DNA of 32,469 nucleotides from a virus, in IMG/VR virus record IMGVR_UViG_3300005747_001283, positions 1-32,469 of that record; one strand, given 5' to 3'. Shown here in pieces: positions 21,216-29,350 of this stretch. The notes under the pieces were generated by a model. The model did no database searches, was not told the origin of the DNA, and worked only from the letters and a program-made list of their open reading frames with translations. Made by a program: the position numbers and the translations under genes. Each line of letters begins with the position of its first letter. Within the stretch, counting starts at the first letter, position 1.

Positions 21216-22006
21216 TTTAAATCATATTCCTTCATAATCTTCATTGCGATACCGTGTTCCAATTCAAAAGGAGTGTATTGACAATAGGATAACCATTTTA
21301 ACCAATGTCTCACTTGATCTGGATTTGGTCTGTAAGGCTGTTCTATTCTTGACAAATCCTTCAATGTAACATGATCTGCGGCTGTGGGTGCAGTAGCAAA
21401 TGCTGGAACACCGTGGCACACTGATTCAATTGCCGCGATAGACTGATAGGTCACCACAGCGTAGACATTGTCATTATCCAATTGTGCAAATAAATTGTTA
21501 CCGCCCACACGCTCTCTCCTTAATCCTTTATCTCGGATTATGATCGGTCTATCTGTGTGTTGTTTTAATTTTGCAGTGGTTTCATCAATCCATTGTTGTC
21601 TTGTGATACCATAAAACTTGCAAGGTTTTTCTGATGGTGTTACTAACAGAATACTTCTTCCTGCTGGTTTCCAACCATTAAAATTAATTTCTGGATGACG
21701 CTGAGAAAATCTAAGAAACCTGTCTTCTGGAACTTCTCTTATCTGAGTGTGTTGCACATTGTTTTTTACTAATCTATGATAATGTTTTCTTTTCACAAGA
21801 TTACCAACATATCCAGTGTCTATGTAATAAAAATCTCTATGTGTCCGCCAACATTCATGTATTATTTTTCCTTTGGTCATGCCTCGCAATACAACTGGAT
21901 TATTAATGGGAGACTGTTTGACTGTGTTCCAGACACCATATTCTGATTGGGTGCCTTTCATAAAATCTCCTATGATAGCGTCTTCGTGATCAAGTGCGTA
22001 GATCAT
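21212..22006 (-). CDS. Capsule-synthesis-like protein, paralogue C
   Basis: At 264 aa it keeps GRSILLVTPSEKPC, HTDRPIIIRDKG, YQSIAAIESVCHGVPAF and QYTPFELEHGIA in the order seen in paralogues A and B, but it has lost the His-Pro after the Arg (RDKG in place of RSHP/RFHP). That may mean altered or lost catalysis. It is coupled to paralogue B by ATGA. A TATAAA lies 7 bases upstream of the ATG, the same spacing as the leaderless promoters elsewhere, but with no convincing -35 box. Confidence 0.6.
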   Translation of the reverse strand: MIYALDHEDAIIGDFMKGTQSEYGVWNTVKQSPINNPVVLRGMTKGKIIHECWRTHRDFYYIDTGYVGNLVKRKHYHRLVKNNVQHTQIREVPEDRFLRFSQRHPEINFNGWKPAGRSILLVTPSEKPCKFYGITRQQWIDETTAKLKQHTDRPIIIRDKGLRRERVGGNNLFAQLDNDNVYAVVTYQSIAAIESVCHGVPAFATAPTAADHVTLKDLSRIEQPYRPNPDQVRHWLKWLSYCQYTPFELEHGIAMKIMKEYDLK

Positions 22007-22014
22007 TTTAATTT

Positions 22015-22194
22015 TTATACTGTCCAGTCTTTCAATTGCTGTTTAGTAGGTTTGTGTGCTTTGACTTTTTCTACCTTGCCACCTTTTGCTAAAAATTCTT
22101 TCATCTTAGCATCCAGTTCTTTTTGTTTTTCTTGTGGAGTTTTTTCTATTTCTCCTGCAACGTAGGGTCTATTGATACCGCTGTATTTTGGCAT
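22015..22194 (-). CDS. 59-aa lysine-rich protein of unknown function
   Basis: A 60-codon frame begins MPKYSGINRPYVAGEIEKTP, is very rich in Lys and Gln, and ends QQLKDWTV. Its ATG directly follows the stop of the glycosyltransferase gene (TAAATG), with a strong ribosome binding site AAAGGAGAA just upstream, inside that gene's end. A central charged helix (QEKQKELDAKMKEFLAKGG) could form a coiled coil. No family recognised. Its place in the glycan cluster may be incidental. Confidence 0.65.
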   Translation of the reverse strand: MPKYSGINRPYVAGEIEKTPQEKQKELDAKMKEFLAKGGKVEKVKAHKPTKQQLKDWTV

Positions 22195-22890
22195 TTATTC
22201 TCCTTTCTTTTTGTTATTCATCATTGAGTTTAAGTAATCTTTCCAAACATCACCGTATTCACAGTTACGATAATTTTTGAACCAAGGGCCGCCTTCTGTG
22301 TAGTGCAAGGCTTTTGGCTCACCATCTTGTGGAGACTGATACCATCCCACAAGCCAATTCCAAGTGTGATCCAGCGAACCTATTTCTTCGTCTTTCAGCC
22401 AACTGAATCGATGAAAGTATGCTCCATCATAATTGGGATTGTTTACTAAATCCACTGTTAATTTTTCGTTTGATTTATGTCCACAGTTGTACAGCACAAC
22501 AGAACTCCAATTTTTTCTTGGATACACAGTTTGTTTTTGTCCATCCATTTTTATTCCCGGCTTAGGAGTATAATCGTGTTTGACGCACATCACAGCATAC
22601 TTGTCATCTGCTTGATCAAATAATTTTTTTATATCTTCTATGAAAACAATATCCGAATCGCAAAACAGTGCCCAACCTTTATAATTTTCTAATGCTGGTA
22701 TTAAGAATCTTGTGAATGTAAATTCTGTTGATCCTAGGTTGTCCAAACCTCTCCAGTACCATTTATCCTGGCGTAATTTTTGTTGGTTTAATGGCACAAT
22801 TTCTGCGTCAGTGTTTTTAGAAAGGATTGAGTGCTCACACACTTGATAAGTGATATCTTCTCTTGTATCATATCCTATAAAAATCTTCAT
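22195..22890 (-). CDS. Glycosyltransferase, GT8-like
   Basis: The N-terminus MKIFIGYDTREDITYQVCEH is typical of phage and bacterial GT8-like enzymes. The metal-binding WALFCDSDIVF carries DxD at Asp78/Asp80. A later His in ALHYTEGGPWF fits the family's C-terminal metal ligand. It transfers a hexose from a nucleotide sugar with retention of configuration; donor unknown. Its ATG shares one base with the stop of the epimerase gene (TAATG at 22888-22892). It ends in a lysine-rich tail. Confidence 0.85.
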   Translation of the reverse strand: MKIFIGYDTREDITYQVCEHSILSKNTDAEIVPLNQQKLRQDKWYWRGLDNLGSTEFTFTRFLIPALENYKGWALFCDSDIVFIEDIKKLFDQADDKYAVMCVKHDYTPKPGIKMDGQKQTVYPRKNWSSVVLYNCGHKSNEKLTVDLVNNPNYDGAYFHRFSWLKDEEIGSLDHTWNWLVGWYQSPQDGEPKALHYTEGGPWFKNYRNCEYGDVWKDYLNSMMNNKKKGE

Positions 22891-23612
22891 TATACTTGTA
22901 ATTTAACCTCAAATCCGTTTTCATCTAGGAACTTCTGAACCGTCCATTTAGGTTTCCATCCTAATTTTTTCATTGCCGTGGGATCTGCTTGGGAGTGTTG
23001 TCTCTCTAAAATAGATCCTTTTTTCATTGGCAAATTGGGTGCTATATCTTTAACATAGACTGATTCTCCTGTACCTATATCAATTGATCCTGTAAACGTG
23101 CTGTCCATTAAAATTGTTATTGCTTCGCAAACATCTTCTATGTGTACAAAATCTCTGCTGTGGTCTGTTACGTACTCTAAAGTCCCCATGAGCAGTCTAT
23201 CAAAGAACATGCCTTTTCTATTTGTTGCACCATACACTGTGTGAAATCTCATTGCCACACTGTTGTTGTGAGGGATTTTTTCTATTATGTGTTTAGATGC
23301 GGCATAAGGATTTAGCCACGGTTCATATTGTGTGCTTGAACTTGCAAACAATACTCTTTGATTTTTATAATGTTTTAAAATTTTTTGTGTGGCAATAACG
23401 TTGTTATCCCAATATTGTTTTGGATTTTCCATTGATTGTCTTACCCCACCTATGCCTGCGAGATGAATCACAAGGTCAACGTCTGGTAGCGGAGAAGTTA
23501 AAATATTTTTTTTGTCTAAGAGATCGATGCCAATCACTAGGTGATCAATTGACAGCATTTTTAACAAGTGCTGTCCTATAAATCCTCTATGTCCTGTGAG
23601 CAAAATTTTCAT
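22890..23612 (-). CDS. NAD-dependent sugar epimerase/dehydratase (extended SDR)
   Basis: The Rossmann motif TGHRGFIG (6-13) binds NAD(P). LVIHLAGIGG is the usual second strand, then SSS (91-93) and the catalytic YAASK with Tyr103 and Lys107. DFVHIEDV follows, as in UDP-glucose 4-epimerase and GDP-sugar relatives. At 240 aa it is shorter than the usual 300-330, mainly in the substrate domain, so substrate range may be narrow. It provides a nucleotide sugar for the neighbouring glycosyltransferase. It is the first gene downstream of a consensus promoter, 10 bases from the -10 box. Confidence 0.88.
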   Translation of the reverse strand: MKILLTGHRGFIGQHLLKMLSIDHLVIGIDLLDKKNILTSPLPDVDLVIHLAGIGGVRQSMENPKQYWDNNVIATQKILKHYKNQRVLFASSSTQYEPWLNPYAASKHIIEKIPHNNSVAMRFHTVYGATNRKGMFFDRLLMGTLEYVTDHSRDFVHIEDVCEAITILMDSTFTGSIDIGTGESVYVKDIAPNLPMKKGSILERQHSQADPTAMKKLGWKPKWTVQKFLDENGFEVKLQV

Positions 23613-23622
23613 TATGCTTTTT

Positions 23623-23651
23623 AGTATAAACTAAATGGTCTAATTTGTCAA
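23623..23651 (-). promoter_or_regulatory. Consensus sigma70-type promoter of the epimerase unit
   Basis: Minus-strand TTGACA (23651-23646) and TATACT (23628-23623) are 17 bases apart. The epimerase ATG at 23612 lies 10 bases past the -10 box, so the leader would be about 3-4 bases. It lies in the 42-base gap after the cupin gene. Confidence 0.8.
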
Positions 23652-23654
23652 CAA

Positions 23655-24005
23655 TTAGGATTTCGTTCCAATTGTTCGACGTTGAATGTCATCGTGATTG
23701 AACTCTGCCCAATACAGTTCAAAAGCCACACCGTCTTCTACACCTTCAAACTGATGAAATTTTCCCGGCTTAACTGTGGTATAATCTCCTGCTTCTAACA
23801 CAGTTTCATCAACCAATCCAGTTTGTTCTGCATCTTGCCATACTCTAACGATCATTTTACCAGACTCAACAAAAAATCCATTCCACTTGTATTTGTGTTG
23901 ATGTTCTGAGCATTTGTATCCTGCTTTAAACTCAATACGATGGAATTCCAAAACACCGTTGGCATGTATCAATTCTGTTTTGCCCCAAACTTTTCCTGCT
24001 TTCAT
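23655..24005 (-). CDS. Cupin-domain protein
   Basis: The ATG at 24005 is chosen because it overlaps the methyltransferase stop as ATGA (24002-24005). The 116-aa product is one cupin barrel, with the metal motif SEHQHKYKWNGFFVESGK (His35, His37) and the second motif VKPGKFHQF with His84. It resembles the C-terminal cupin half of mannose-6-phosphate isomerase/GDP-mannose pyrophosphorylase proteins and small sugar isomerases. It could isomerise or bind a sugar phosphate for the cluster. The substrate is not determined by the sequence. Confidence 0.75.
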   Translation of the reverse strand: MKAGKVWGKTELIHANGVLEFHRIEFKAGYKCSEHQHKYKWNGFFVESGKMIVRVWQDAEQTGLVDETVLEAGDYTTVKPGKFHQFEGVEDGVAFELYWAEFNHDDIQRRTIGTKS

Positions 24006-24616
24006 TTCTTGCTTCTTCCACAAAAGTAAAATTGTTTTGTGTCAAATTCACTTTCTATTTCATCTGGATAAACTCTATCAATTGATTCTACAATAAAGTG
24101 TTTTTCTAAAGTTTTTAGCACATTAGAAACCGTTCTGTATTTGGAACTGTAATTAGATTTTAGTTTATCTGAATACACATTCACATATTCGTCTTCATTT
24201 TTAAGCGTACAAGGTGTTCGTAAAAACAATTTTTTTGTGTTTAAAGATGCATAAATTTTTTCTATAACTTCGTCTTCGAAAATAAATGGCAACATTCCGG
24301 CACAAATTATATTATCTACTGCTGGCAGTGTGTTTAAATTATCTTCATATACATTAAAGTTTCGTGTTTGTACTTTATTATTTAAATTTTTTATTAAATG
24401 TGTTGCGAAATCATATCCGTGATATTGATTGAAGTCCGTAAGTTCGACCAAACAATTTAGCAATGCTCCGTCACCACAGCCTAAATCAAGTAAAGAATCT
24501 CCTGAAAGTCTAGGAACAAGGTACTGTAATTCATGTAAACGTCTTTGTTTTATTGTACCGTACTCTGGATATGATTTTTGTGCGGTCCAGAATTCTTTAG
24601 CAACACTCTTACTCAT
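24002..24616 (-). CDS. SAM-dependent methyltransferase, class I
   Basis: The SAM-binding motif SLLDLGCGDGALL lies at residues 41-53 of 204. The N-terminus (EFWTAQKSYPEYGTIKQRRL) resembles small-molecule and sugar methyltransferases. The remaining motifs are present but weak. It overlaps the FkbM gene by 8 bases and the cupin by 4. In a glycan cluster the likely target is a sugar hydroxyl or amine; protein targets cannot be excluded. Confidence 0.78.
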   Translation of the reverse strand: MSKSVAKEFWTAQKSYPEYGTIKQRRLHELQYLVPRLSGDSLLDLGCGDGALLNCLVELTDFNQYHGYDFATHLIKNLNNKVQTRNFNVYEDNLNTLPAVDNIICAGMLPFIFEDEVIEKIYASLNTKKLFLRTPCTLKNEDEYVNVYSDKLKSNYSSKYRTVSNVLKTLEKHFIVESIDRVYPDEIESEFDTKQFYFCGRSKK

Positions 24617-25367
24617 ACGAAACGTCCTTGTGTTTGTATGCTCTATCTCTGTGAAATTCTTTGTATACTTCGTAGCCTAAGTCTGTCATAAGGGTAGCAA
24701 TTTTATCATCAGTCCACCCGTATTTTCCACCAGACTGATTCCATTCAACAACTATAAGAGGTTTTGCTCTTTTTATTGTTTCTGTTGCACCAACGATTGT
24801 TTCCCACTCAGAGCCTTCTATATCTAAATGAATACAATCTGGATCAACTCCTAATGAATCTAGTTTAATTTTAGGTATATCACCGTTTGGTTCTATATAG
24901 TTTGCTCCTAAATTTTTACGTCCTTTAAAATCAGGTGCAACCATTTTTACAGGATCGTTATCATTGCCTAATGCAGTTTGAAATTTAAACACATTTGTTT
25001 CAGGACAGTTATTGATTAGGCACACAAACCATCTGTGGTCTGGTTCAAATGTAATTACTTTTTCAAACATTGTGCTGTAAAGTTTTGGATAAAGTCCTGC
25101 ATTACCACCTGCTTGAATTATTAATTTTCTTTTGTTTTGTGGTAACATTTTTATTATTTCATTTGGAAAATGAATAATGTTTGGAGAGCCGTCACTCCAA
25201 GCCGCTCTTTCATTTTTATGGAAAAATTCCCAAGTTAATATATCTTCTCTGGGCCATAACCATTCTCCTTGCATGTATGGTCCTGCTCTATATTCTAAAT
25301 TGTTTGCATTTAAAAAATCGTTTGTTCTTTTAATCGAATCTACTGGGTATATAAATTTATTTTTCAT
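24609..25367 (-). CDS. FkbM-family methyltransferase
   Basis: FkbM-type enzymes O-methylate sugars and polyketides. Visible motifs: LIIQAGGNAGLYP (82-94) for SAM binding, VITFEPDHRWF (104-114), ALGNDND (132-138) and the characteristic HLDIEGSEWETIVGA (180-194). Length (252 aa) suits the family. It overlaps the next methyltransferase by 4 bases (ATGA at 25364-25367). It likely methylates a sugar of the phage-directed glycan. Confidence 0.88.
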   Translation of the reverse strand: MKNKFIYPVDSIKRTNDFLNANNLEYRAGPYMQGEWLWPREDILTWEFFHKNERAAWSDGSPNIIHFPNEIIKMLPQNKRKLIIQAGGNAGLYPKLYSTMFEKVITFEPDHRWFVCLINNCPETNVFKFQTALGNDNDPVKMVAPDFKGRKNLGANYIEPNGDIPKIKLDSLGVDPDCIHLDIEGSEWETIVGATETIKRAKPLIVVEWNQSGGKYGWTDDKIATLMTDLGYEVYKEFHRDRAYKHKDVSYE

Positions 25368-25951
25368 TTTGAATCTATTGTGTTAGTTCCTGCGTTCCAA
25401 ATCTGTGTTACTGGTTCAATATTGTCTTTGTGTTCTATTTTTTTAGCCGCAAACCAAAGTAAAACATCGTTTGTTGCCCACTTTCCTTTATTTGCGTCTG
25501 CAACATTATTTATGGCCCAACCTTTTTTATGACTTAGATATGAATCCAATAATTCAAAACCATTTTTTTTAATAAATGTTGTAATTGCAACAGGATCTGT
25601 AACGTGTATACCGTGTCGCCAATAACCATGTACAGGACTTACACCTATGAAGTGTCCACCAACTTTTACTAATTTAAGTGCGTTACTCCAAGCCGTGTGG
25701 GCGTCCCATATATGTTCTATTGTGCCAAGGTTAAAAACGGTTTCAAATTTTTGATGTAAGTGAGTCAAGTTTCCAGTTAAATCTGAATAGTCTCCACCAT
25801 CTGGATCTATAGTTTTATAATCGTCAACTTTAAAATATTCTTTAGGACTAATTGTCATGTTAGTTGCTTGATTCCCTAACATCAAAAAAGGACTTTTGTA
25901 ATACGCTCTGTACTTTTCATAATTTTTAAGATGTTTGTTTATTATTGTCAT
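25364..25951 (-). CDS. Methyltransferase-like protein, type 11
   Basis: From the ATG at 25951 (ATGA overlap with the previous gene; a TTG two codons upstream is less likely) the product is 195 aa. FETVFNLGTIEHIWD and ALKLVKVGGHFIGVSPVHGY are the later core motifs of class I methyltransferases. The N-terminal glycine-rich SAM motif is degenerate (FLMLGNQATNM). It may use another mode of SAM binding, or be inactive. The following HGIHV resembles sugar-acting relatives. It is embedded in the glycan operon. Confidence 0.65.
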   Translation of the reverse strand: MTIINKHLKNYEKYRAYYKSPFLMLGNQATNMTISPKEYFKVDDYKTIDPDGGDYSDLTGNLTHLHQKFETVFNLGTIEHIWDAHTAWSNALKLVKVGGHFIGVSPVHGYWRHGIHVTDPVAITTFIKKNGFELLDSYLSHKKGWAINNVADANKGKWATNDVLLWFAAKKIEHKDNIEPVTQIWNAGTNTIDSK

Positions 25952-26595
25952 ATCCAATATTTTTTTACTAACGGGTTATCTTTTTGCAAATGAGGTTTCT
26001 TAGATCTGCCTGCGTATATGGTAAACACAGGTGAAGGAAGAGGATCTTTTTGTTCAATCATGTGATGTTGCCAATTGATAAATTGTCCGACTTCGTCGTC
26101 CATAAATTTCATATTTGTTAAAGATGCCTGTGTGTATGCTTGGTCTCCTATTAAGTTTCCTTTGTGATATTTAGACATTATTGCTTGAGTATTACGTTGA
26201 AAATTTTCGTAGACAAAAGAATAATCACCTTGCCAACTCATTATACTGCTATTTGCATTACCGCTTGTTGGATTTACACTCTTAATCATATAAAAATTTT
26301 TGTAATCTAATTTGTCTAAAATATGTTCAAAATTATTACAAATAATAATATCTAAATCCAAATAAAATACAGGACCATTAAACAAATTAGGCCTGAACAA
26401 TTCAACTTTACTCCACCATCCTAACCAATTATGTTTTAATGGAATTGTTGCAATAGGAAGATTTACATTTGATAAGCAACTAAACTGATGCGGCTTTTTG
26501 TAGTTTCTTGCGATCATATTTTTTAATTTTAAAACGTAATCGTGTGAATATGTAGTTCTTTTGTTTCGTTGATACACACATACAAAATTAATCAT
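25948..26595 (-). CDS. Glycosyltransferase with DxD motif
   Basis: The ATG at 26595 (MINFVCVYQRNKRTTYS) is chosen; one 15 bases upstream is possible. GPVFYLDLDIII holds DxD at Asp80/Asp82 on a GT-A strand, preceded by HNWLGWWSKVELFRP, a pattern frequent in phage-encoded GT-A enzymes. The C-terminus (FTIYAGRSKKPHL) lacks a second clear motif. It overlaps the cytidylyltransferase fusion by 8 bases. The donor sugar is unknown. Confidence 0.75.
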   Translation of the reverse strand: MINFVCVYQRNKRTTYSHDYVLKLKNMIARNYKKPHQFSCLSNVNLPIATIPLKHNWLGWWSKVELFRPNLFNGPVFYLDLDIIICNNFEHILDKLDYKNFYMIKSVNPTSGNANSSIMSWQGDYSFVYENFQRNTQAIMSKYHKGNLIGDQAYTQASLTNMKFMDDEVGQFINWQHHMIEQKDPLPSPVFTIYAGRSKKPHLQKDNPLVKKYWI

Positions 26596-27577
26596 CGGAG
26601 TTCCATTCATTACAACTGTATACTGAATTAGGATAGAACCTAATATTATTTTTGTTCACTAAATTTTTTATAAAACTTTGCAAGTCAAAGTTTTCATTAA
26701 TATCATTTATTGAAATAGGCAAGTTTACGATATAATATGGAGGCTTATGCCAAGTTTCACCACTTGGTATTTTTATATTATTTTTTACAGCATTAATAAT
26801 ATCTGTGTGAGTATATTTTTTAAATTCTATACGTTCACCATCAGGAATAGAAAATTCACTTAAACGTGTGATTTGATTATTCTTTTTGAAATGGACATTG
26901 TTTGTTAAAAATATATCTTTGTATGGTATACACAAACAAGGAATAAATTTAAATCCTAATTCTTTCATTGCTTGTAATCTATTGTTTCCATCTACAACAA
27001 TTTGTAAATCTTCATGAATACCTATTGTGATAGGGTTGAAAAATATTTTTTCTTTTACTATTTTTTCTTTAAGTTTGGTTACTTTTTCATCATCAAAATC
27101 TTCATAAATTTTAAGTTTTTCAATTGGCAATATCTTTAAATTGTTAATGTGTTCTAAATCTTTTCTATCATCATGAATAATTCTTTGTTTTATTTCCGTG
27201 CTAGAAATTCCATCTGTTCTTGGAAATAGCATTAGTCTTATATTTTGTTCTTTTAAGTATAATAATGCGTTTGTACGGTCTCCACTGTGTACATAATCGT
27301 CTCCTTGTACAACTACGTTTGGTTTAATTTTAGACCACAACTCTCTTTGATCAACATCACTGTACTTGACTATTTCATCTACAAAAGGTAATGCTTTTAC
27401 CTGTTTTTCTCTTTCTTCAAAATTTAGTGTAGGATAATTTCCTTTAGACTTCTTAACTGATTCGTCATCTTGTATGCCAACAATTAAATAATCACCTTGT
27501 TGTTTTGCTCTTGTTAAAATGTTAATGTGTCCTAGGTGGAGTGTGTCAAAAACTCCTGATGTCATTACTTTAATCAT
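26588..27577 (-). CDS. Cytidylyltransferase fused to a ParB/SerK-like domain
   Basis: Residues 1-140 are a TagD-type cytidylyltransferase: TSGVFDTLHLGHINIL with HLGH (14-17) and RTDGISSTEI (120-129), the CTP-binding signatures. Residues 145-329 look like a ParB/sulfiredoxin-fold domain: LKILPIEKLKIYEDFDDEKV (147-166), IVVDGNNRLQAMKELG (193-208), then YTHTDIINAV and PSGETWH near 255-277. That second set of motifs recalls the free-serine kinases SerK/SbnI more than DNA-partition ParB. Inference: one polypeptide could phosphorylate a small alcohol or amino acid and activate it as a CDP derivative. The ATG at 27577 (MIKVMTSG) is chosen over one 69 bases upstream because it overlaps the preceding gene by only 8 bases. 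Confidence 0.75.
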   Translation of the reverse strand: MIKVMTSGVFDTLHLGHINILTRAKQQGDYLIVGIQDDESVKKSKGNYPTLNFEEREKQVKALPFVDEIVKYSDVDQRELWSKIKPNVVVQGDDYVHSGDRTNALLYLKEQNIRLMLFPRTDGISSTEIKQRIIHDDRKDLEHINNLKILPIEKLKIYEDFDDEKVTKLKEKIVKEKIFFNPITIGIHEDLQIVVDGNNRLQAMKELGFKFIPCLCIPYKDIFLTNNVHFKKNNQITRLSEFSIPDGERIEFKKYTHTDIINAVKNNIKIPSGETWHKPPYYIVNLPISINDINENFDLQSFIKNLVNKNNIRFYPNSVYSCNEWNSDD

Positions 27578-28196
27578 TTTTCTTCCAATAAGTTTTCCAT
27601 TTTTGCACTTCATCGGGTTTGTCGAAATCATCTGTTTCGTCATCAATATTGGTCCAATTTGTGTTGCAAATGTATTGAGTTCTTTTGACAGTTTTACGTT
27701 GTGGCGGTGAATTCAAATTCCATTTTCCCGAATGATATGCGTATAGGTCCCAAGACCAACATCGATTTATTTTCTTGTCCCAAAAGGCTTTGCACACTAA
27801 TTTTAACCAGTGCCAAAACGTGTCATCGCTTTTAAATGCCCAAAATTCTCCATATTTTTTCAATGCATTTCCTTTCGCACGTCCATAATAGTTTGTTGTG
27901 CCATTAAGAATTGTTTTAATTGCATTTTCAGAATAATAAACATCTCCATATAACCATATATTACCTTTTAGTTCTTCACAACCTAACAAGCAACCTAAAT
28001 CGTTGCCTTTCATAGTGTTTACAAATTCATTATATTGAGGATACATTCCTTTTTGGGCCACAGTTACCCAAATATCATTTTGCCCATTTTCTTTTAGAAG
28101 TCGCACAGTTCTATCAACTAACTTTTCACCTTGTACAGTGATAGAGTGTCTATTAAAACTTTTTGCAGTTCCCCCAGCCATAATGATTATTCTCAT
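27570..28196 (-). CDS. Nucleotidyltransferase, MobA-like NTP transferase fold
   Basis: The N-terminus MRIIIMAGGTAKSF carries the GG-x nucleotide-binding loop, though the usual Gly-x-Gly-x-Arg is partly replaced. NIWLYGDVYYSE (79-90) holds the metal-binding Asp85. At 208 aa it is close to MobA-like enzymes and to sugar-phosphate or amino-acid cytidylyltransferases. In front of a cytidylyltransferase fusion and behind a glycosyltransferase, it may activate a sugar phosphate. It overlaps the downstream gene by 8 bases and the upstream one by 4. Confidence 0.7.
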   Translation of the reverse strand: MRIIIMAGGTAKSFNRHSITVQGEKLVDRTVRLLKENGQNDIWVTVAQKGMYPQYNEFVNTMKGNDLGCLLGCEELKGNIWLYGDVYYSENAIKTILNGTTNYYGRAKGNALKKYGEFWAFKSDDTFWHWLKLVCKAFWDKKINRCWSWDLYAYHSGKWNLNSPPQRKTVKRTQYICNTNWTNIDDETDDFDKPDEVQKWKTYWKKND

Positions 28197-28903
28197 ACAT
28201 CTATCCTTGTGTAACTGTTCATACTTTTTTTACTTTTGTCTAACCAGTACTTTGGATTGATTCTGCACAAACTGTATTTGGTTTTAGTTAGTGCTACAGA
28301 CTGTACATTAACATGAACATCTGCCGGAAGTACACCTTTGTTTTTAGCAAAGTCTATTAATGATTTTGCACCTTGTGGTTTTATTATGTAGGCATGAAGA
28401 CCTTTTATACACTCTTTGTCGTAATAATGAAATCCACTTTTAAAAGTGTGTGCTTGTGTTTTGGGTTGATGTGCGATAACATCATAATTTTCAAACAGTT
28501 TTAAATGATCTTCGTAAACTTTAGAAGTTCTGCTGTAAGCATCAAGATTGCACAGTTCTGAAAATTTGTTCACAATGTCTTTAGGTATAGGACGTATGAA
28601 TAATGCATCATGTTCTAGTATCATTATTGGTTCATTCAGTTCAATACATTTTAACCATAGTAAATAGTGTGAACAGAAACAACCTCTTACACCTTTTGTG
28701 TCTCTAGATTTTTTTAGTTTGGGAAATGGTCGCAAATTTAATTTTTTATAGACAGGAGCAACATCGTCTAGATGTACAGCATCAAATTTTTCAATATTGA
28801 TGTTAAATTTTTTTCCAGATGCAATACAATCCTTGGACAGTTCTTCCGAAAAAGATCTGCCTTTCATTGTTATTACATAGGCTTTATGATCATAATGTTG
28901 CAT
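28193..28903 (-). CDS. Glycosyltransferase, GT25-like (LPS type)
   Basis: The signature KGVRGCFCSHYLLWLKCIE (70-88) followed by EPIMILEHDALF (91-102) is typical of GT25 lipooligosaccharide glycosyltransferases. The N-terminus HKAYVITMKGR fits the first GT25 strand. A later HAYIIKPQGAKSLI segment is also usual. The protein is 236 aa, a common length. It overlaps the UvsY-like gene by 14 bases, tying the glycan cluster to the recombination genes. It probably extends a surface glycan. Confidence 0.85.
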   Translation of the reverse strand: MQHYDHKAYVITMKGRSFSEELSKDCIASGKKFNINIEKFDAVHLDDVAPVYKKLNLRPFPKLKKSRDTKGVRGCFCSHYLLWLKCIELNEPIMILEHDALFIRPIPKDIVNKFSELCNLDAYSRTSKVYEDHLKLFENYDVIAHQPKTQAHTFKSGFHYYDKECIKGLHAYIIKPQGAKSLIDFAKNKGVLPADVHVNVQSVALTKTKYSLCRINPKYWLDKSKKSMNSYTRIDV

Positions 28904-29348
28904 CTTCCATTCCTGCGACTCTTAACTTGGTAATATTAGTTATCTGCCATTGCTTTTGGTCGAGGGCTTTAGTGATGCCGAGCCATTTGTTTCGCAACAG
29001 TGCAAACTCGTTGATGATTTTTTCATAATCAACTACGTCTGCTTCACCGTCTACATATTTCTCTACATCACGACTGGATAATGCACGTTGATAGTTTTCA
29101 AGATATTTTTTGAAATGTTTACTTCGCAGTCTTCTCAATTCAATGTTGAGATACTGAAGAATTGCTTCTATTTCTTGTAATTGGTTGAATCTTTGTTCAA
29201 CTATACCAGGCATAGCGGCTGAATTTTTTTCAAGATTACCTTTTATTCTACATTCAAGTCTTGCTTGATCCAATTCTTGTTCATAATGTTGAATAGCCAT
29301 TGGAATCTGACTAATGTCTCTAGCAATCTTTTGATACCAGCCGCTCAT
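28890..29348 (-). CDS. UvsY-like recombination mediator (tentative)
   Basis: A 152-aa, nearly all-helical protein with coiled-coil character (residues 50-100). The C-terminal third (LRNKWLGITKALDQKQWQIT, then NITKLRVAGMEDA) resembles the end of T4 UvsY, where a KS-type helix is followed by a short tail. UvsY loads UvsX onto gp32-coated single strands. Position supports it: T4-like order is uvsX close to uvsY, and here one small acidic gene lies between. Sequence similarity is low, so the call rests mainly on length, fold type and context. Confidence 0.6.
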   Translation of the reverse strand: MSGWYQKIARDISQIPMAIQHYEQELDQARLECRIKGNLEKNSAAMPGIVEQRFNQLQEIEAILQYLNIELRRLRSKHFKKYLENYQRALSSRDVEKYVDGEADVVDYEKIINEFALLRNKWLGITKALDQKQWQITNITKLRVAGMEDATL

Positions 29349-29350
29349 TA

